Shown here one piece after another: positions 25,158 through 33,889 of a stretch of DNA of 64,000 bases (the stretch's first letter is position 1; each line of letters begins with the position of its first letter). The stretch is from the NCBI GenBank assembly GCA_963737575.1, contig CAVTTJ010000005.1, positions 818,275-882,274 on the forward strand, in the 5' to 3' direction. Source of the stretch: VRUE01 sp963737575 (GTDB lineage: Bacteria; Actinomycetota; Thermoleophilia; Solirubrobacterales; 70-9). The position numbers were made by a program, and so were the translations under genes. The notes below the pieces were generated by a model. The model did not search any database, was not told the DNA's origin, and saw only the letters and a program-made list of their open reading frames with translations.

Positions 25158-26595
25158 GCTCGAGGCGGTGATCGGGCTGGAGATCCACGTCCAGCTATCG
25201 ACCAGGACGAAGATGTTCTGCGGCTGCGCGCTCTCCTTCGGCGACGAGCCCAACGTCCACACCTGCCCGGTCTGCCTCGCCCACCCGGGCGTCCTCCCGG
25301 TCCCGAACGAAGAGGCGGTCCGCTACGCGCTGAAGATCGCCGCCGCGCTCGGGTGCGATGTCGCCCCGCGCTCGATCTTCCACCGCAAGAACTACTTCTA
25401 TCCCGACAGTCCGAAGGCCTACCAGATCAGCCAGTACGACATTCCGCTCGCCGGCGCCGGCAGGCTCGGCGGGGTCAGGATCCACCGCGCCCATCTCGAG
25501 GAGGACGCGGCGAAGATGGTCCACCTCGGCGGCTCCGGCCGGATCCACGGCTCCGGCGCCTCGCTCGTCGACTTCAACCGCGGCGGCACGCCGCTGGTCG
25601 AGATAGTGACCGAGCCCGACCTCCGCGGGGCCGCCGAGGCGGCCGAGTGGGCGCGGCTGCTGCGGACCACGGTGCGCCAGCTCGACGTCTCCGACGTCAA
25701 CATGGAGGAGGGGAGCCTGCGGGTCGACGCCAACGTCTCGGTCCGGCCGGCCGGGAGCGAGGTGCTCGGGACGAAGACCGAGCTCAAGAACATGAACAGC
25801 TTCCGCTTCCTCGAGCGCGGGATCGAGGCCGAGCTGGCGCGCCAGCGGGGGCTGGTCGAGGCGGGGGAGTCGGTCGTCCAGGAGACGCTCCACTTCGACC
25901 CGACCGACGGCACCCTGACCCCGCTGCGCTCGAAGGAGGAGGCCCACGACTACCGCTACTTCCCAGAGCCCGACCTGGTGCCGCTGGCGCCGACCGAGGA
26001 GATGCTGCGTGAGGCGCGCGACTCGCTGCCGGAGCTGCCCGAGGCCCGGACCGAGCGCTACGGCGGCGAGCTGGGGGTGGCCGCCGACACCGCAGCCCTC
26101 CTCGCCGGCGACCCGGAGACCGCCGGGTACTTCGAGCGGACCGTCGCAGAGGCGGAGGGGATCGAGCCGCGAGTCGTCGCCAACTGGGTGACGGGCGAGC
26201 TGGCGGCTGCGCTGCGCCAGGCGGGCGATGGCGATGCGGCGGGCTCGAAGGTCGAGCCGGCGGCGCTTGCGGCCCTGATCGGCATGGTCCAGGAGAAGCA
26301 GATCACCCACGGCAGCGCAAAGACCGTGCTCGCCGCCCTCGTCGAGGAGGGGGGCGACCCGGCTGGGATCGTCGAGCGCGAGGGCCTCGGCCAGGCCGAC
26401 TCGAGCGAGCTCGAGGGAGTGGTCGCGGCCGCCGTCGAGGCCAACCCCGACGCCGTCGAGCAGATCCGCAGCGGCAACCGCAAGGCAATCGGTCAGATCG
26501 TCGGCGCCGTCATGCGGGAGACCCAGGGTCGGGCCGACGGGGGCGAGGTCAACCGCCTGATCATGGAGCGGATCGGCGCCAAGAGCGACAATTGA
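25150..26595 (+). CDS. gatB: Asp/Glu-tRNA amidotransferase subunit B
   Basis: This subunit binds the mischarged tRNA and performs the ATP-dependent transamidation. It has 481 residues from GTG. EAVIGLEIHVQLSTRTKMFC is the signature start with zinc-site Cys (FCGC, HTCPVCLAHPG), and RKNYFYPDSPKAYQISQYD and KTELKNMNSFRFLERGIEAE are family blocks. The C-terminal YqeY-like tail ends RGIGAK-like (MERIGAKSDN). It closes the gatCAB operon. Confidence 0.94.
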   Translation: MPELEAVIGLEIHVQLSTRTKMFCGCALSFGDEPNVHTCPVCLAHPGVLPVPNEEAVRYALKIAAALGCDVAPRSIFHRKNYFYPDSPKAYQISQYDIPLAGAGRLGGVRIHRAHLEEDAAKMVHLGGSGRIHGSGASLVDFNRGGTPLVEIVTEPDLRGAAEAAEWARLLRTTVRQLDVSDVNMEEGSLRVDANVSVRPAGSEVLGTKTELKNMNSFRFLERGIEAELARQRGLVEAGESVVQETLHFDPTDGTLTPLRSKEEAHDYRYFPEPDLVPLAPTEEMLREARDSLPELPEARTERYGGELGVAADTAALLAGDPETAGYFERTVAEAEGIEPRVVANWVTGELAAALRQAGDGDAAGSKVEPAALAALIGMVQEKQITHGSAKTVLAALVEEGGDPAGIVEREGLGQADSSELEGVVAAAVEANPDAVEQIRSGNRKAIGQIVGAVMRETQGRADGGEVNRLIMERIGAKSDN

Positions 26596-26598
26596 GCG

Positions 26599-26877
26599 GT
26601 GGCGTACCTCGTCATCGCCTTCTCATTCGGCCTCGCGACCGGGATCATCGGCCGCGGCAAGGGCAGCTCATTCTGGATCTGGCTCGTGATCGGCACCGCC
26701 GTGCCGCTGCTCGGCCTGATCGCGGTGATCCTCTACCGCACCGAGAAGACCGAACCCGAACGGCAGTGCCCGACCTGCGGCAAAGCCCTCAAGCTCTACG
26801 TCCAGGTCTGCCCGCGCTGCGGCACCGACCTCTACCTGCCTGATCCCGAGGCCGTCCGCCACCCCGGAGTGGAGTAA
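26599..26877 (+). CDS. Small membrane protein with zinc ribbon
   Basis: This 92-residue ORF from GTG begins just after gatB. Two hydrophobic helices (AYLVIAFSFGLATGIIG, FWIWLVIGTAVPLLGLIAVI) precede a C-terminal four-Cys ribbon, CPTCGK and CPRCGT, spaced 13 residues. It is probably anchored with the ribbon inside. The function is unknown; the link to gatCAB may only be cotranscription. A short GC hairpin in 26890-26915 may end the transcript. Confidence 0.6.
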   Translation: MAYLVIAFSFGLATGIIGRGKGSSFWIWLVIGTAVPLLGLIAVILYRTEKTEPERQCPTCGKALKLYVQVCPRCGTDLYLPDPEAVRHPGVE

Positions 26878-26925
26878 GCCGCCGCCGCCTCCGCTCCCGC
26901 GTCCGGGGGGCGCGGGTCAACCTTG

Positions 26926-27993
26926 TTACCTAAGCCAGGTGCGGACGATGGCGTTGGCGAAGCCGACCCCGTAGCGGACGACCGCCGGCTTCTTCGAGTG
27001 GCCGTGGAGGCGCTGCTCGACGGTGACCGGGACCTCCTTCGCCGGCACCCCCCGCTTGATCGCCTCGATCATGAACTCGGATGTGTGGAACTGCTCCTGG
27101 CGCAGGACGAGCTGCGGGAGGACGGTGGTGCGGACGGCCCGGTAGCCGTTCGAGCAGTCGGTGACGTGGGTGCGGGTGATGAGCGAGACGAGACGGTTGA
27201 AGAAGACGATCCCCATCTCGCGGGCGAAGTGGTTGCGATCGGCGTCGCCGAGCACGCGTGAGCCGTGGGCGACGTCGACCTCACCGTCGAGGACCGGCTG
27301 CACAAGCCGCTCCATCTCCGAGGGCAGGTGCTGACCGTCGGCGTCCAGGGTGACGACGACCTCGGCGCCGGACTCGACCATCAGCCGGTAACCGGTCCGC
27401 AGGGCGGCGCCGCCACCGCGGTTGATGACGTGGCGGGCGACGAGGGCGCCGTGGGTGGCGGCGACCTCGGCGGTGCCGTCGCGCGAGCCGTCGTCGATCA
27501 CCAGCACCGCCGTCCCGACGCCGCACACCTCCGTCGGGATCCGGTCGAGGACATAGCCGATGTTCTCCGCCTCGTTGAAGGCGGGGACGACGACCGCGAC
27601 CCTGCCGCGGAAGCGCTCCGGCAGCGCCGCCTGGCGGAACTCCTCCCAGGCCAGACCCTCGAGAACCGCGGAGAGCTGGCGCGCGTTGCGGGCCGCCTGC
27701 GAGAGCGCGCGCAGGATCAGTAGGAAGAGGATGAAGATCGCGAAGACGGCGAGGCCGAGGATCCGCCCGCCGTTGCCCTTTTCGAAGGAGAAGGCCGAGA
27801 GCAGGGTGTCGGTGATTTCCGTCCCCGAGACGAGCGCCAGCCCGAGCCCGGCGAGAAACAGGATCAGGACGTCGGCATTGCGCAGTGAGCGGCGCCGGAC
27901 GATCGCGTAGGCGATGAGGGCCACGCCGAGCACAAGGCCGGCGAGGCGGAGCGCGGTCAGTTCTGAAGGGAAGAGGTCTGCGGTCGGGACCAT
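26926..27993 (-). CDS. DUF2304 membrane domain fused to GT2 glycosyltransferase
   Basis: The 355-residue protein has an N-terminal DUF2304-like part (three helices, for example LAGLVLGVALIAYAIVRRR, ILGLAVFAIFILFLLILRAL). A GT-A domain follows: VAVVVPAFNEAENIGYVLD, VLVIDDGSRDGT, and the metal motif VVTLDADGQHLPSEM. It resembles dolichol/polyprenyl-phosphate mannose synthases, so it may load a lipid carrier with sugar for the two neighbouring membrane glycosyltransferases, whose usual donors are such lipids. The ATG at 27993 overlaps the upstream gene by 37 bases. Confidence 0.75.
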   Translation of the reverse strand: MVPTADLFPSELTALRLAGLVLGVALIAYAIVRRRSLRNADVLILFLAGLGLALVSGTEITDTLLSAFSFEKGNGGRILGLAVFAIFILFLLILRALSQAARNARQLSAVLEGLAWEEFRQAALPERFRGRVAVVVPAFNEAENIGYVLDRIPTEVCGVGTAVLVIDDGSRDGTAEVAATHGALVARHVINRGGGAALRTGYRLMVESGAEVVVTLDADGQHLPSEMERLVQPVLDGEVDVAHGSRVLGDADRNHFAREMGIVFFNRLVSLITRTHVTDCSNGYRAVRTTVLPQLVLRQEQFHTSEFMIEAIKRGVPAKEVPVTVEQRLHGHSKKPAVVRYGVGFANAIVRTWLR

Positions 27994-29327
27994 GGGCCGC
28001 TTGAGGATAGGGCGGCGCCGGCCCAGGCCAGGGTCACGCCGGCAAGCGGAAAGACCAGTGTCATCAGGACCTCGTTGCGGCGGGTGGCCGCCAGGGTCGC
28101 CGCGCCGACCAGGGTGACGAGGGCGATCGGGGTCGCCGTAGCGACCAGCTCCCACCAGCGCCGGCGCGTTCCGAGCAGGATCAGGCCACCGAGGCCGAGG
28201 GCCACGATCAGGACCTGGATGACCCGCCCCGCGGTGGCGCTCATCGCGTCGCCGACGCCGCCGCTCCACATCCGCCAGACCTTGCGAACGGTCATCGCGG
28301 CGTATTCCACCGGGTCTTCGGAGAAGTACTTGGAGAAGTCTTCCTTGCCGACCTTGCCGAGCGCCTGGTCGCGGGGCAGGTCCGGATGGCGTTCGGCTAC
28401 GTGGTCGAAGAGCGGCGTCGGGTCGACCTTTTCGAGCGCTTCGGAGTTCGGCGCGAGGTCGCGGTGAAGGTAGCGCTTGACGAGGATCGCCTTGGCCCGT
28501 TGGTATTCGCCGTCGGCAGGGAGCAGGGTGCCGACGTACAGCGCCTTGCCGCCGCCGGTGCTGATCGGGACGGTGCGGTCGAGGGTGACGATGTTGTGGA
28601 TCGTCCACGGCACGATCGGAACGACGACCGCGAGCGCGAGCGCGAGCGCCCCGGCGAGCTTCGGGCCGGGACGGGCCCCTCCGACCTGCCAGAGCCGCAC
28701 CGCGGCGATCAGGACGAAGGCGGCGCCCACCGCCAGGTACTCGGGCCTGATCAGCGCCGTCAGGCCGAACAGGAAGCCCGGAACGAGGAACCGCCAGGCG
28801 GCGCCGGGGCGCTCGGCGGTGTCGCTCGCCCAGAGGTAGGCGAGGATCCCCAGCGGCAGCGTCAGCATCGCCGGCGGCTCGCTGTAGAGCGCCCCCGTCG
28901 AGTGGATGAAGGGCGGGTAGACGGCGACCCCGAGGGCGGCGAGCAGCCCCGCCGGGGCGCAGCTCAGCCGGCGGGCCAGCAGGTAGACGACGACGATCGT
29001 CGCCAGCCCGAGCAGGGTCTCGACGATCCGCGCCGTCCCTTCCCGCGGGCCGCCGGTCGCGTAGAAGGAAGCCGCATACAGGAGCGGCGCCCCGGGCGAC
29101 CAGTCGCTGGCATCGTCGAATTCGGGCCCGCCGTACGTCCCTTCCTCATAGAGCGCCTTGGCGAGCGCGTAGTAGGCGTGCGCGTCGTCTCCCGGGGTAG
29201 GCAGCGGTTCGACCACCCTGTAGGCGCGGAGGCCGAACCCGAGCGCCAGGATCAGCGCCAGCAGGACAAGGGTGGTGCGCCCGTGCCGCTCCGGCAGGGT
29301 GCGAGCCCAGTTGCTCAGGCGTTCCAT
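27957..29327 (-). CDS. Membrane glycosyltransferase, GT39/ArnT-like
   Basis: This 456-residue protein has about 11 transmembrane helices. The first large loop has acidic residues typical of GT-C enzymes (PTPGDDAHAYYALAKAL, EFDDASDWSPGAPLL). ALIRPEYLAVGAAFVLIAAV and TVPISTGGGKALYVGTLLPA are shared with the next gene, so the two are paralogues. GT-C enzymes transfer sugars from polyprenyl-phosphate donors to proteins or envelope glycans outside the membrane. The acceptor is unknown. Confidence 0.7.
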   Translation of the reverse strand: MERLSNWARTLPERHGRTTLVLLALILALGFGLRAYRVVEPLPTPGDDAHAYYALAKALYEEGTYGGPEFDDASDWSPGAPLLYAASFYATGGPREGTARIVETLLGLATIVVVYLLARRLSCAPAGLLAALGVAVYPPFIHSTGALYSEPPAMLTLPLGILAYLWASDTAERPGAAWRFLVPGFLFGLTALIRPEYLAVGAAFVLIAAVRLWQVGGARPGPKLAGALALALAVVVPIVPWTIHNIVTLDRTVPISTGGGKALYVGTLLPADGEYQRAKAILVKRYLHRDLAPNSEALEKVDPTPLFDHVAERHPDLPRDQALGKVGKEDFSKYFSEDPVEYAAMTVRKVWRMWSGGVGDAMSATAGRVIQVLIVALGLGGLILLGTRRRWWELVATATPIALVTLVGAATLAATRRNEVLMTLVFPLAGVTLAWAGAALSSSGPWSRPQTSSLQN

Positions 29328-30625
29328 CGTCGCGCCAGGCTATCCCCGCATACGACGGTCCCGACTCCAGCGAGCGCGGCGACCAGCGGCAGCATCACCA
29401 GCGTCCGGCGCGGGGTCGCCACGAGGAGCAGGCTGATCGCGGTGATCGCGACGAGCACGGTCAGGACCGGGACGACCTCCCAGCGCCGGCGGGCGATCAG
29501 CCAGGCCAGCCCGATCAGCCCGAAGGCGAGCAGGGCCCAGTTGAGGACCTCCCAGGCCGGCCTGCGCATCACCTCCCGCGGCCCGTGTCCCCAGACCCGC
29601 CACAGCTTGGCGGCGAGGAAGCCGGCGTAGGAGAGCGGGCGGTCGGTGAGGTTTTCGGCAAGGCGGTCGCGGCCCATCCTCGCCAGCGCCCGGTCGGTTT
29701 CGAGCCCGGGGTTGCGCTGCTCCGCCAGCGCCGCGAGGATCTGCTCGAGACGGACGTGGGCGAGGACCGCTTCCAGACTCGCGCCCGGCTCGACGTATTC
29801 GACCGCCAGTCTCCGGGCTAGCCCTGGGTGGCGTTCGAGCACCTCGCGCCCGACTCGTTCCGGGTCGCCGCCCGAGGGCATGTAGGAGCCGGCGAAGAGG
29901 ACCTGGCCGCCACCGGTCGAGATCGGGACGAGGCGATCGAGGACGACCGCGTTGCGGACTGTCCACGGCAGGACGACGAATATGACCGCGCCGAGCAGGA
30001 CCGCCGCCTGGGCCAGCGCCCGCCGCCACTCGACACCGATCCCGCGGGCGAAGACGACGACGGCCACCACGAACGCGACCCCGAGGTACTCCGGGCGGGT
30101 CAGGGCGAGCGCCCCCAGCAGGGCCCCGGCCAGGATCCACCGCCGCAGGCGCTCGCCGTCGCCGGCCCAGAGCAGCGCGAGGATAGAGCCGGCGAGGAGC
30201 GTCGTCGCCAGCGGCTCCGACATCAGCATCCCGCCGTACTCGAGCAGCGCCGGATAGACCGCGACGACCGCAGCGCCGATCAGGCCCGCGATCGGCCCGG
30301 AGAGGCGACGGCCGATCAGGAATGTGAGCAGGACCGCGACCGATCCGATCAGCGCCAGGACGATCCTCGCCAGGCGCTCGTGGACGCCGCCGGAGACTCG
30401 GTAGACGGTCGAGACGAGCAGCGGCAGCCCGGGCGAGTAGTTGGTCGAGGGCTGCGTCGCGCTCTCGCCGACGGTGAAGCCGTCGCCGTGATCGAGGTTG
30501 GCGGCGATCCGCCCGTACGCGACCGCATCGTAGACCGGCGCTCGGCCCTCCCAGGCGTAGTCGAGCCGCAGGCCGAGGCCGAGCAGCAGAATCGCCACGA
30601 GTGCGATGGACCGCGCAGCGCCCAC
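29315..30625 (-). CDS. Membrane glycosyltransferase, GT39/ArnT-like (paralogue)
   Basis: This 436-residue protein with about 11 helices starts MGAARSIALVAILLLGLGLR. The loop NYSPGLPLLVSTVYRVSGG, ALTRPEYLGVAFVVAVVVF and LVPISTGGGQVLFAGSYMPS align with its downstream paralogue. It is the first gene of a three-gene minus-strand operon with 13- and 37-base overlaps ending in the GT2 enzyme. It diverges from sqdB with 132 bases between starts. Confidence 0.7.
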   Translation of the reverse strand: MGAARSIALVAILLLGLGLRLDYAWEGRAPVYDAVAYGRIAANLDHGDGFTVGESATQPSTNYSPGLPLLVSTVYRVSGGVHERLARIVLALIGSVAVLLTFLIGRRLSGPIAGLIGAAVVAVYPALLEYGGMLMSEPLATTLLAGSILALLWAGDGERLRRWILAGALLGALALTRPEYLGVAFVVAVVVFARGIGVEWRRALAQAAVLLGAVIFVVLPWTVRNAVVLDRLVPISTGGGQVLFAGSYMPSGGDPERVGREVLERHPGLARRLAVEYVEPGASLEAVLAHVRLEQILAALAEQRNPGLETDRALARMGRDRLAENLTDRPLSYAGFLAAKLWRVWGHGPREVMRRPAWEVLNWALLAFGLIGLAWLIARRRWEVVPVLTVLVAITAISLLLVATPRRTLVMLPLVAALAGVGTVVCGDSLARRWNA

Positions 30626-30757
30626 GATGTGGATGCTATGTCGCCCATCTCCGCTACCCTGCCGCGCCTATGGGCATATCCCAAAACCCCCGCGCAGGCC
30701 TGGCGGCGGCGGACACTGGCATACGCCAGCCGCACACGCGGGTCTTCGGATAGGCCC

Positions 30758-31933
30758 ATGCGCGTTCTCATCCTTGGCGGCGACGGCTACCTGGGCTGGC
30801 CCACCGCACTGAGATTCTCGGCCCGGGGCCACGAGGTGTCTGTAGTCGACAACTTCTCGCGGCGGCGCTGGCACCGGGAACACGGCAGCGACACCCTCAC
30901 CCCGATCGGCGACCTCGACAGGCGGATCGAGGCCTGGCGCGAGCTGAGCGGCGAGTCGATCCGGTCCTACGTGGGGGCGGTCGAGGACGGGGACTTCCTC
31001 GACGAGGTCGTCGCCGAGACCCGGCCCGAGGCGGTCGTCCACTACGGCGAGCAGCCCTCGGCCCCCTACTCGATGATGTCGCGCGAGCGCGCGGCCGAGA
31101 CCCAGCACACGAACGTGATCGGGACCCTCAACCTGCTGTTCTCGCTCCGCGACCACGTCCCCGATTGCCACCTGGTCAAGCTCGGGACGATGGGGGAGTA
31201 CGGGACCCCCAACATCGACATCGAGGAGGGGTTCATCGAGATTGAGCACAAGGGCCGCACCGACACGCTGCCGTTCCCGAAGCTGCCGGGCTCGCTCTAC
31301 CACTGCTCGAAGGTGCACGACTCGACCAACCTCCACTTCGCCTGCCGGATCTGGGGCCTGCGGGCGACCGACCTCAACCAGGGAGTCGTCTACGGGGTCG
31401 AGACCGAGGAGACAGCCCGCGACGAGCGCCTGATCACCCGCTTCGACTACGACGAGATATTCGGCACCGTGCTGAACCGCTTCTGCGTACAGGCGGTGAT
31501 CGGCCACCCGCTGACCGTTTACGGCTCCGGCGGCCAGACCCGCGGCTTCCTCAACATCCGCGACACCCTGCGATGCGTCGAGCTGGCGGTCGAGAACCCG
31601 GCCGACCGCGGCGAGTTCCGCGTCTTCAACCAGTTCACCGAGCAATTCTCGGTCGGCGAGCTGGCACAGCTGGTCAAGGCAGCCGGCGAGCATCTCGGCT
31701 ACACGGTCGAGGTCCAGCACGTCGAGAACCCCCGGGTCGAGCTCGAAGAGCACTACTACAACGCGACCCACACGAAGCTCCTCGATCTCGGCCTCGAGCC
31801 GACCCTCCTCGGCGAGGAGCTTGTCGAGTCGATGCTTCACGCAATCGAGCGCCACAAGGATCGGGTGATCGAGACCTCGATCGACCCGCACACCCGCTGG
31901 AACCCGCTGAAATCCCCTGCTGGCCGCGCATAG
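30758..31933 (+). CDS. sqdB: UDP-sulfoquinovose synthase (SQD1/SqdB-like)
   Basis: This 391-residue extended short-chain dehydrogenase is like plant SQD1, which makes UDP-sulfoquinovose from UDP-glucose and sulphite for sulpholipid. MRVLILGGDGYLGWPTALRF is the NAD site. HYGEQPSAPYSMMSRERA, VKLGTMGEYGTPNIDIEEG (catalytic Thr), YHCSKVHDSTN (YxxxK pair), RATDLNQGVVYGV and TRGFLNIRDTLRCVELAV follow family sequences very closely, more so than other UDP-sugar epimerases. No SqdX/SqdD-type lipid glycosyltransferase with a clear signature is adjacent. The first micro-ORF-like repeat bases begin 25 bases after its stop. Confidence 0.88.
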   Translation: MRVLILGGDGYLGWPTALRFSARGHEVSVVDNFSRRRWHREHGSDTLTPIGDLDRRIEAWRELSGESIRSYVGAVEDGDFLDEVVAETRPEAVVHYGEQPSAPYSMMSRERAAETQHTNVIGTLNLLFSLRDHVPDCHLVKLGTMGEYGTPNIDIEEGFIEIEHKGRTDTLPFPKLPGSLYHCSKVHDSTNLHFACRIWGLRATDLNQGVVYGVETEETARDERLITRFDYDEIFGTVLNRFCVQAVIGHPLTVYGSGGQTRGFLNIRDTLRCVELAVENPADRGEFRVFNQFTEQFSVGELAQLVKAAGEHLGYTVEVQHVENPRVELEEHYYNATHTKLLDLGLEPTLLGEELVESMLHAIERHKDRVIETSIDPHTRWNPLKSPAGRA

Positions 31934-31958
31934 GCCCGCTGGTAGCATCGGCAGTCCG

Positions 31959-32032
31959 ATGAGCGCGGAGCGAGCCCAGTGAGGCATATCTGGCATTTCG
32001 TGCAGCGAGCGAAGCGCGAGGTCGTGGAATGA
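31959..32032 (+). repeat. Intergenic micro-ORF repeat, copy 2 (disrupted)
   Basis: The unit starts ATGAGCGCGGAGCGAGC like copies 1 and 3, but then diverges and meets TGA at codon 8. After a small length change the latter part is again similar: gcatatctgg, gcagcgagcgaagcgcgag. It ends in the ATGA that starts ilvB (32029). It is 74 bases long, two more than the intact copies. GCGAGG lies near the ribosome-site position of ilvB. Confidence 0.65.
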
Positions 32033-33726
32033 GAGCAGCCGACGCGTTGATGGAAAGCCTCAAGGCCGAGGGCGTCACCGACATCTTCGGCATCCCCGGC
32101 GGCGCCAACCTGCCGACCTACGACGCACTGGTCGACGCCGGCTTCCGCCACATCCAGGTCCGCCACGAGCAGGGCGGCGGCCACGCCGCCGAGGGCTACG
32201 CCAAAGCCTCCGGCAAGGTCGGGGTCGCGTTCGCGACCTCGGGCCCCGGCGCCACCAATCTCGTCACCGCGATCGCCGACGCAATGATGGACTCGGTCCC
32301 GACGGTGTTCGTCACCGGTCAGGTCCGGACCGAGCTGATCGGGACCGACGGCTTCCAGGAGGCCGACATCCTCGGCGCGACCCTGCCGTTCGTCAAGCAC
32401 TCCTTCCAGGTGACCGACCCGCGCCAGATCCCCGATTACGTCCACGAGGCCTTCCACGTCGCCTCGACCGGGCGGCCGGGGCCGGTCCTGGTCGACATCC
32501 CCCAGGACCTCTCACGGGCAGAGATCGAGTACGAGCGCCGGACCGAGCCGGTCGAGCTGCCCGGCTACAAACCGATGAGCAAGGGCAACATCAAACAGGT
32601 CCGGATCGCGGCCAAAGCGATCGCCAACGCGCGCCGGCCGATCCTCTACACCGGCGGCGGCGTGATCAACGGCAACGCCTCGGAGGAGCTCCGCGACCTG
32701 GCGAGCGCGGACCGGTTCCCGGTGACCTCGACCCTGATGGGCCTCGGCGGCTTCCCGGCGTCGAGCGAGCAATGGCTGGGGATGCTGGGGATGCACGGCA
32801 CCGTCACCGCCAACTGGGCGATGGACAATGCCGACCTGATCGTCGCGATCGGCGCCCGCTTCGACGACCGGATAACCGGCAAACTGGCCGAGTTCGCGCC
32901 GAACGCGAAAATCATCCACATCGACATCGACCCGGCCGAGATCTCGAAGAACGTCGGCGCCCACATCCCGATCGTCGGCGACGTCAGGCTCGTCCTGCCG
33001 GAGCTGACCCGCGAGTACCGGGCCCTGCAGACCGACTCGTCACGGCTCGACGCCTGGTGGAAGCAGCTCCGCGCCTGGCAGGAGGAGCACCCGCTGCGCT
33101 ACGAGCCCGGCAAGGACGGCGAGATCAAGCCGCAGTTCATGGTCGAGGCGATGCGCCGGGCGACGAACGGCGACGCGATCATCACCTCCGACGTCGGCCA
33201 GCACCAGATGTGGGCGGCGCAGTACTACGGGTTCGAGAAGCCGCGGCGCTGGATCAACTCCGGCGGGCTGGGGACGATGGGCTTCGGGCTGCCGGCCGCG
33301 ATCGGCGCCAAGGTCGCCAAGCCCGATGACACAGTGGTCTGCCTGGCCGGAGACGGCAGCCTGATCATGACCTGCCAGGAGCTCGCGACCTGTGTCAACG
33401 AAGACATCCCGGTCAAGGTCTTCCTGATGAACAACGGCTACATGGGGATGGTCCGCCAGTGGCAGGAGCTGTTCTGGGACCGCCGTTACAGCGCTGTCGA
33501 AATGGGCGCCAGCCCGGACTGGGTCAAGCTCGCCGAGGCCTTCGGTGCGACCGGGATGCGGTGCGAGCGTTCCGACGAGCTCGAGGAGGCGATGGTGAAG
33601 GCGATCAAGACCGACGGCCCGGTCCTGCTCGACGTCCGCGTCGCCCAGGAGGAGAACTGCTACCCGATGATCCCGCCGGGCCAGGCGGCCCGCGACATGG
33701 TCGAGGCGCCGGAGGTGGTGGGCTAG
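32029..33726 (+). CDS. ilvB: Acetolactate synthase large subunit
   Basis: This ThDP enzyme condenses two pyruvates (valine/leucine route) or pyruvate with 2-ketobutyrate (isoleucine). It has 565 residues. The catalytic Glu is in RHEQGGGHAAEGYAKASGK, the FAD-type centre runs through GARFDDRITGKLAEFAP, and the ThDP-Mg motif is VVCLAGDGSLIMTCQELAT to MNNGYMGMVRQW. The ATG overlaps the end of a repeat (ATGA). It is followed by ilvN after a structured 163-base spacer. Confidence 0.93.
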   Translation: MRAADALMESLKAEGVTDIFGIPGGANLPTYDALVDAGFRHIQVRHEQGGGHAAEGYAKASGKVGVAFATSGPGATNLVTAIADAMMDSVPTVFVTGQVRTELIGTDGFQEADILGATLPFVKHSFQVTDPRQIPDYVHEAFHVASTGRPGPVLVDIPQDLSRAEIEYERRTEPVELPGYKPMSKGNIKQVRIAAKAIANARRPILYTGGGVINGNASEELRDLASADRFPVTSTLMGLGGFPASSEQWLGMLGMHGTVTANWAMDNADLIVAIGARFDDRITGKLAEFAPNAKIIHIDIDPAEISKNVGAHIPIVGDVRLVLPELTREYRALQTDSSRLDAWWKQLRAWQEEHPLRYEPGKDGEIKPQFMVEAMRRATNGDAIITSDVGQHQMWAAQYYGFEKPRRWINSGGLGTMGFGLPAAIGAKVAKPDDTVVCLAGDGSLIMTCQELATCVNEDIPVKVFLMNNGYMGMVRQWQELFWDRRYSAVEMGASPDWVKLAEAFGATGMRCERSDELEEAMVKAIKTDGPVLLDVRVAQEENCYPMIPPGQAARDMVEAPEVVG

Positions 33727-33888
33727 TGGTCCATCCAGCAAATCCCGGCACTGACATGGCCGCTACAAACCTTCGCCCGCTTTTGTCCTCAGTCGGCCGA
33801 ATTGCGCCCGCTATTCGGCCTCCCTGCGTCCGCGACGGGCTCGGTTTTCGCGCGCCATCTCGGCCCCGGACTTACCGGATGGACCACT
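33725..33888 (+). promoter_or_regulatory. Structured ilvB-ilvN spacer (12-bp closing stem plus inner hairpin)
   Basis: AGTGGTCCATCC (33725-33736, overlapping the ilvB stop) is an exact inverted repeat of GGATGGACCACT (33877-33888), which ends one base before the ilvN ATG. Inside is GGCCGAAT/ATTCGGCC (33795-33802 and 33813-33820). In the mRNA the outer stem would cover the ilvN initiation region. It could be a regulatory RNA or a small inverted-repeat insertion. Confidence 0.5.
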
Positions 33889-33889
33889 G

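Noticed and set aside
26926..31933. Biosynthetic gene cluster for a secondary metabolite
   Set aside because: The glycosyltransferases and sqdB fit envelope or lipid glycosylation; no polyketide, peptide or terpene core gene is present.
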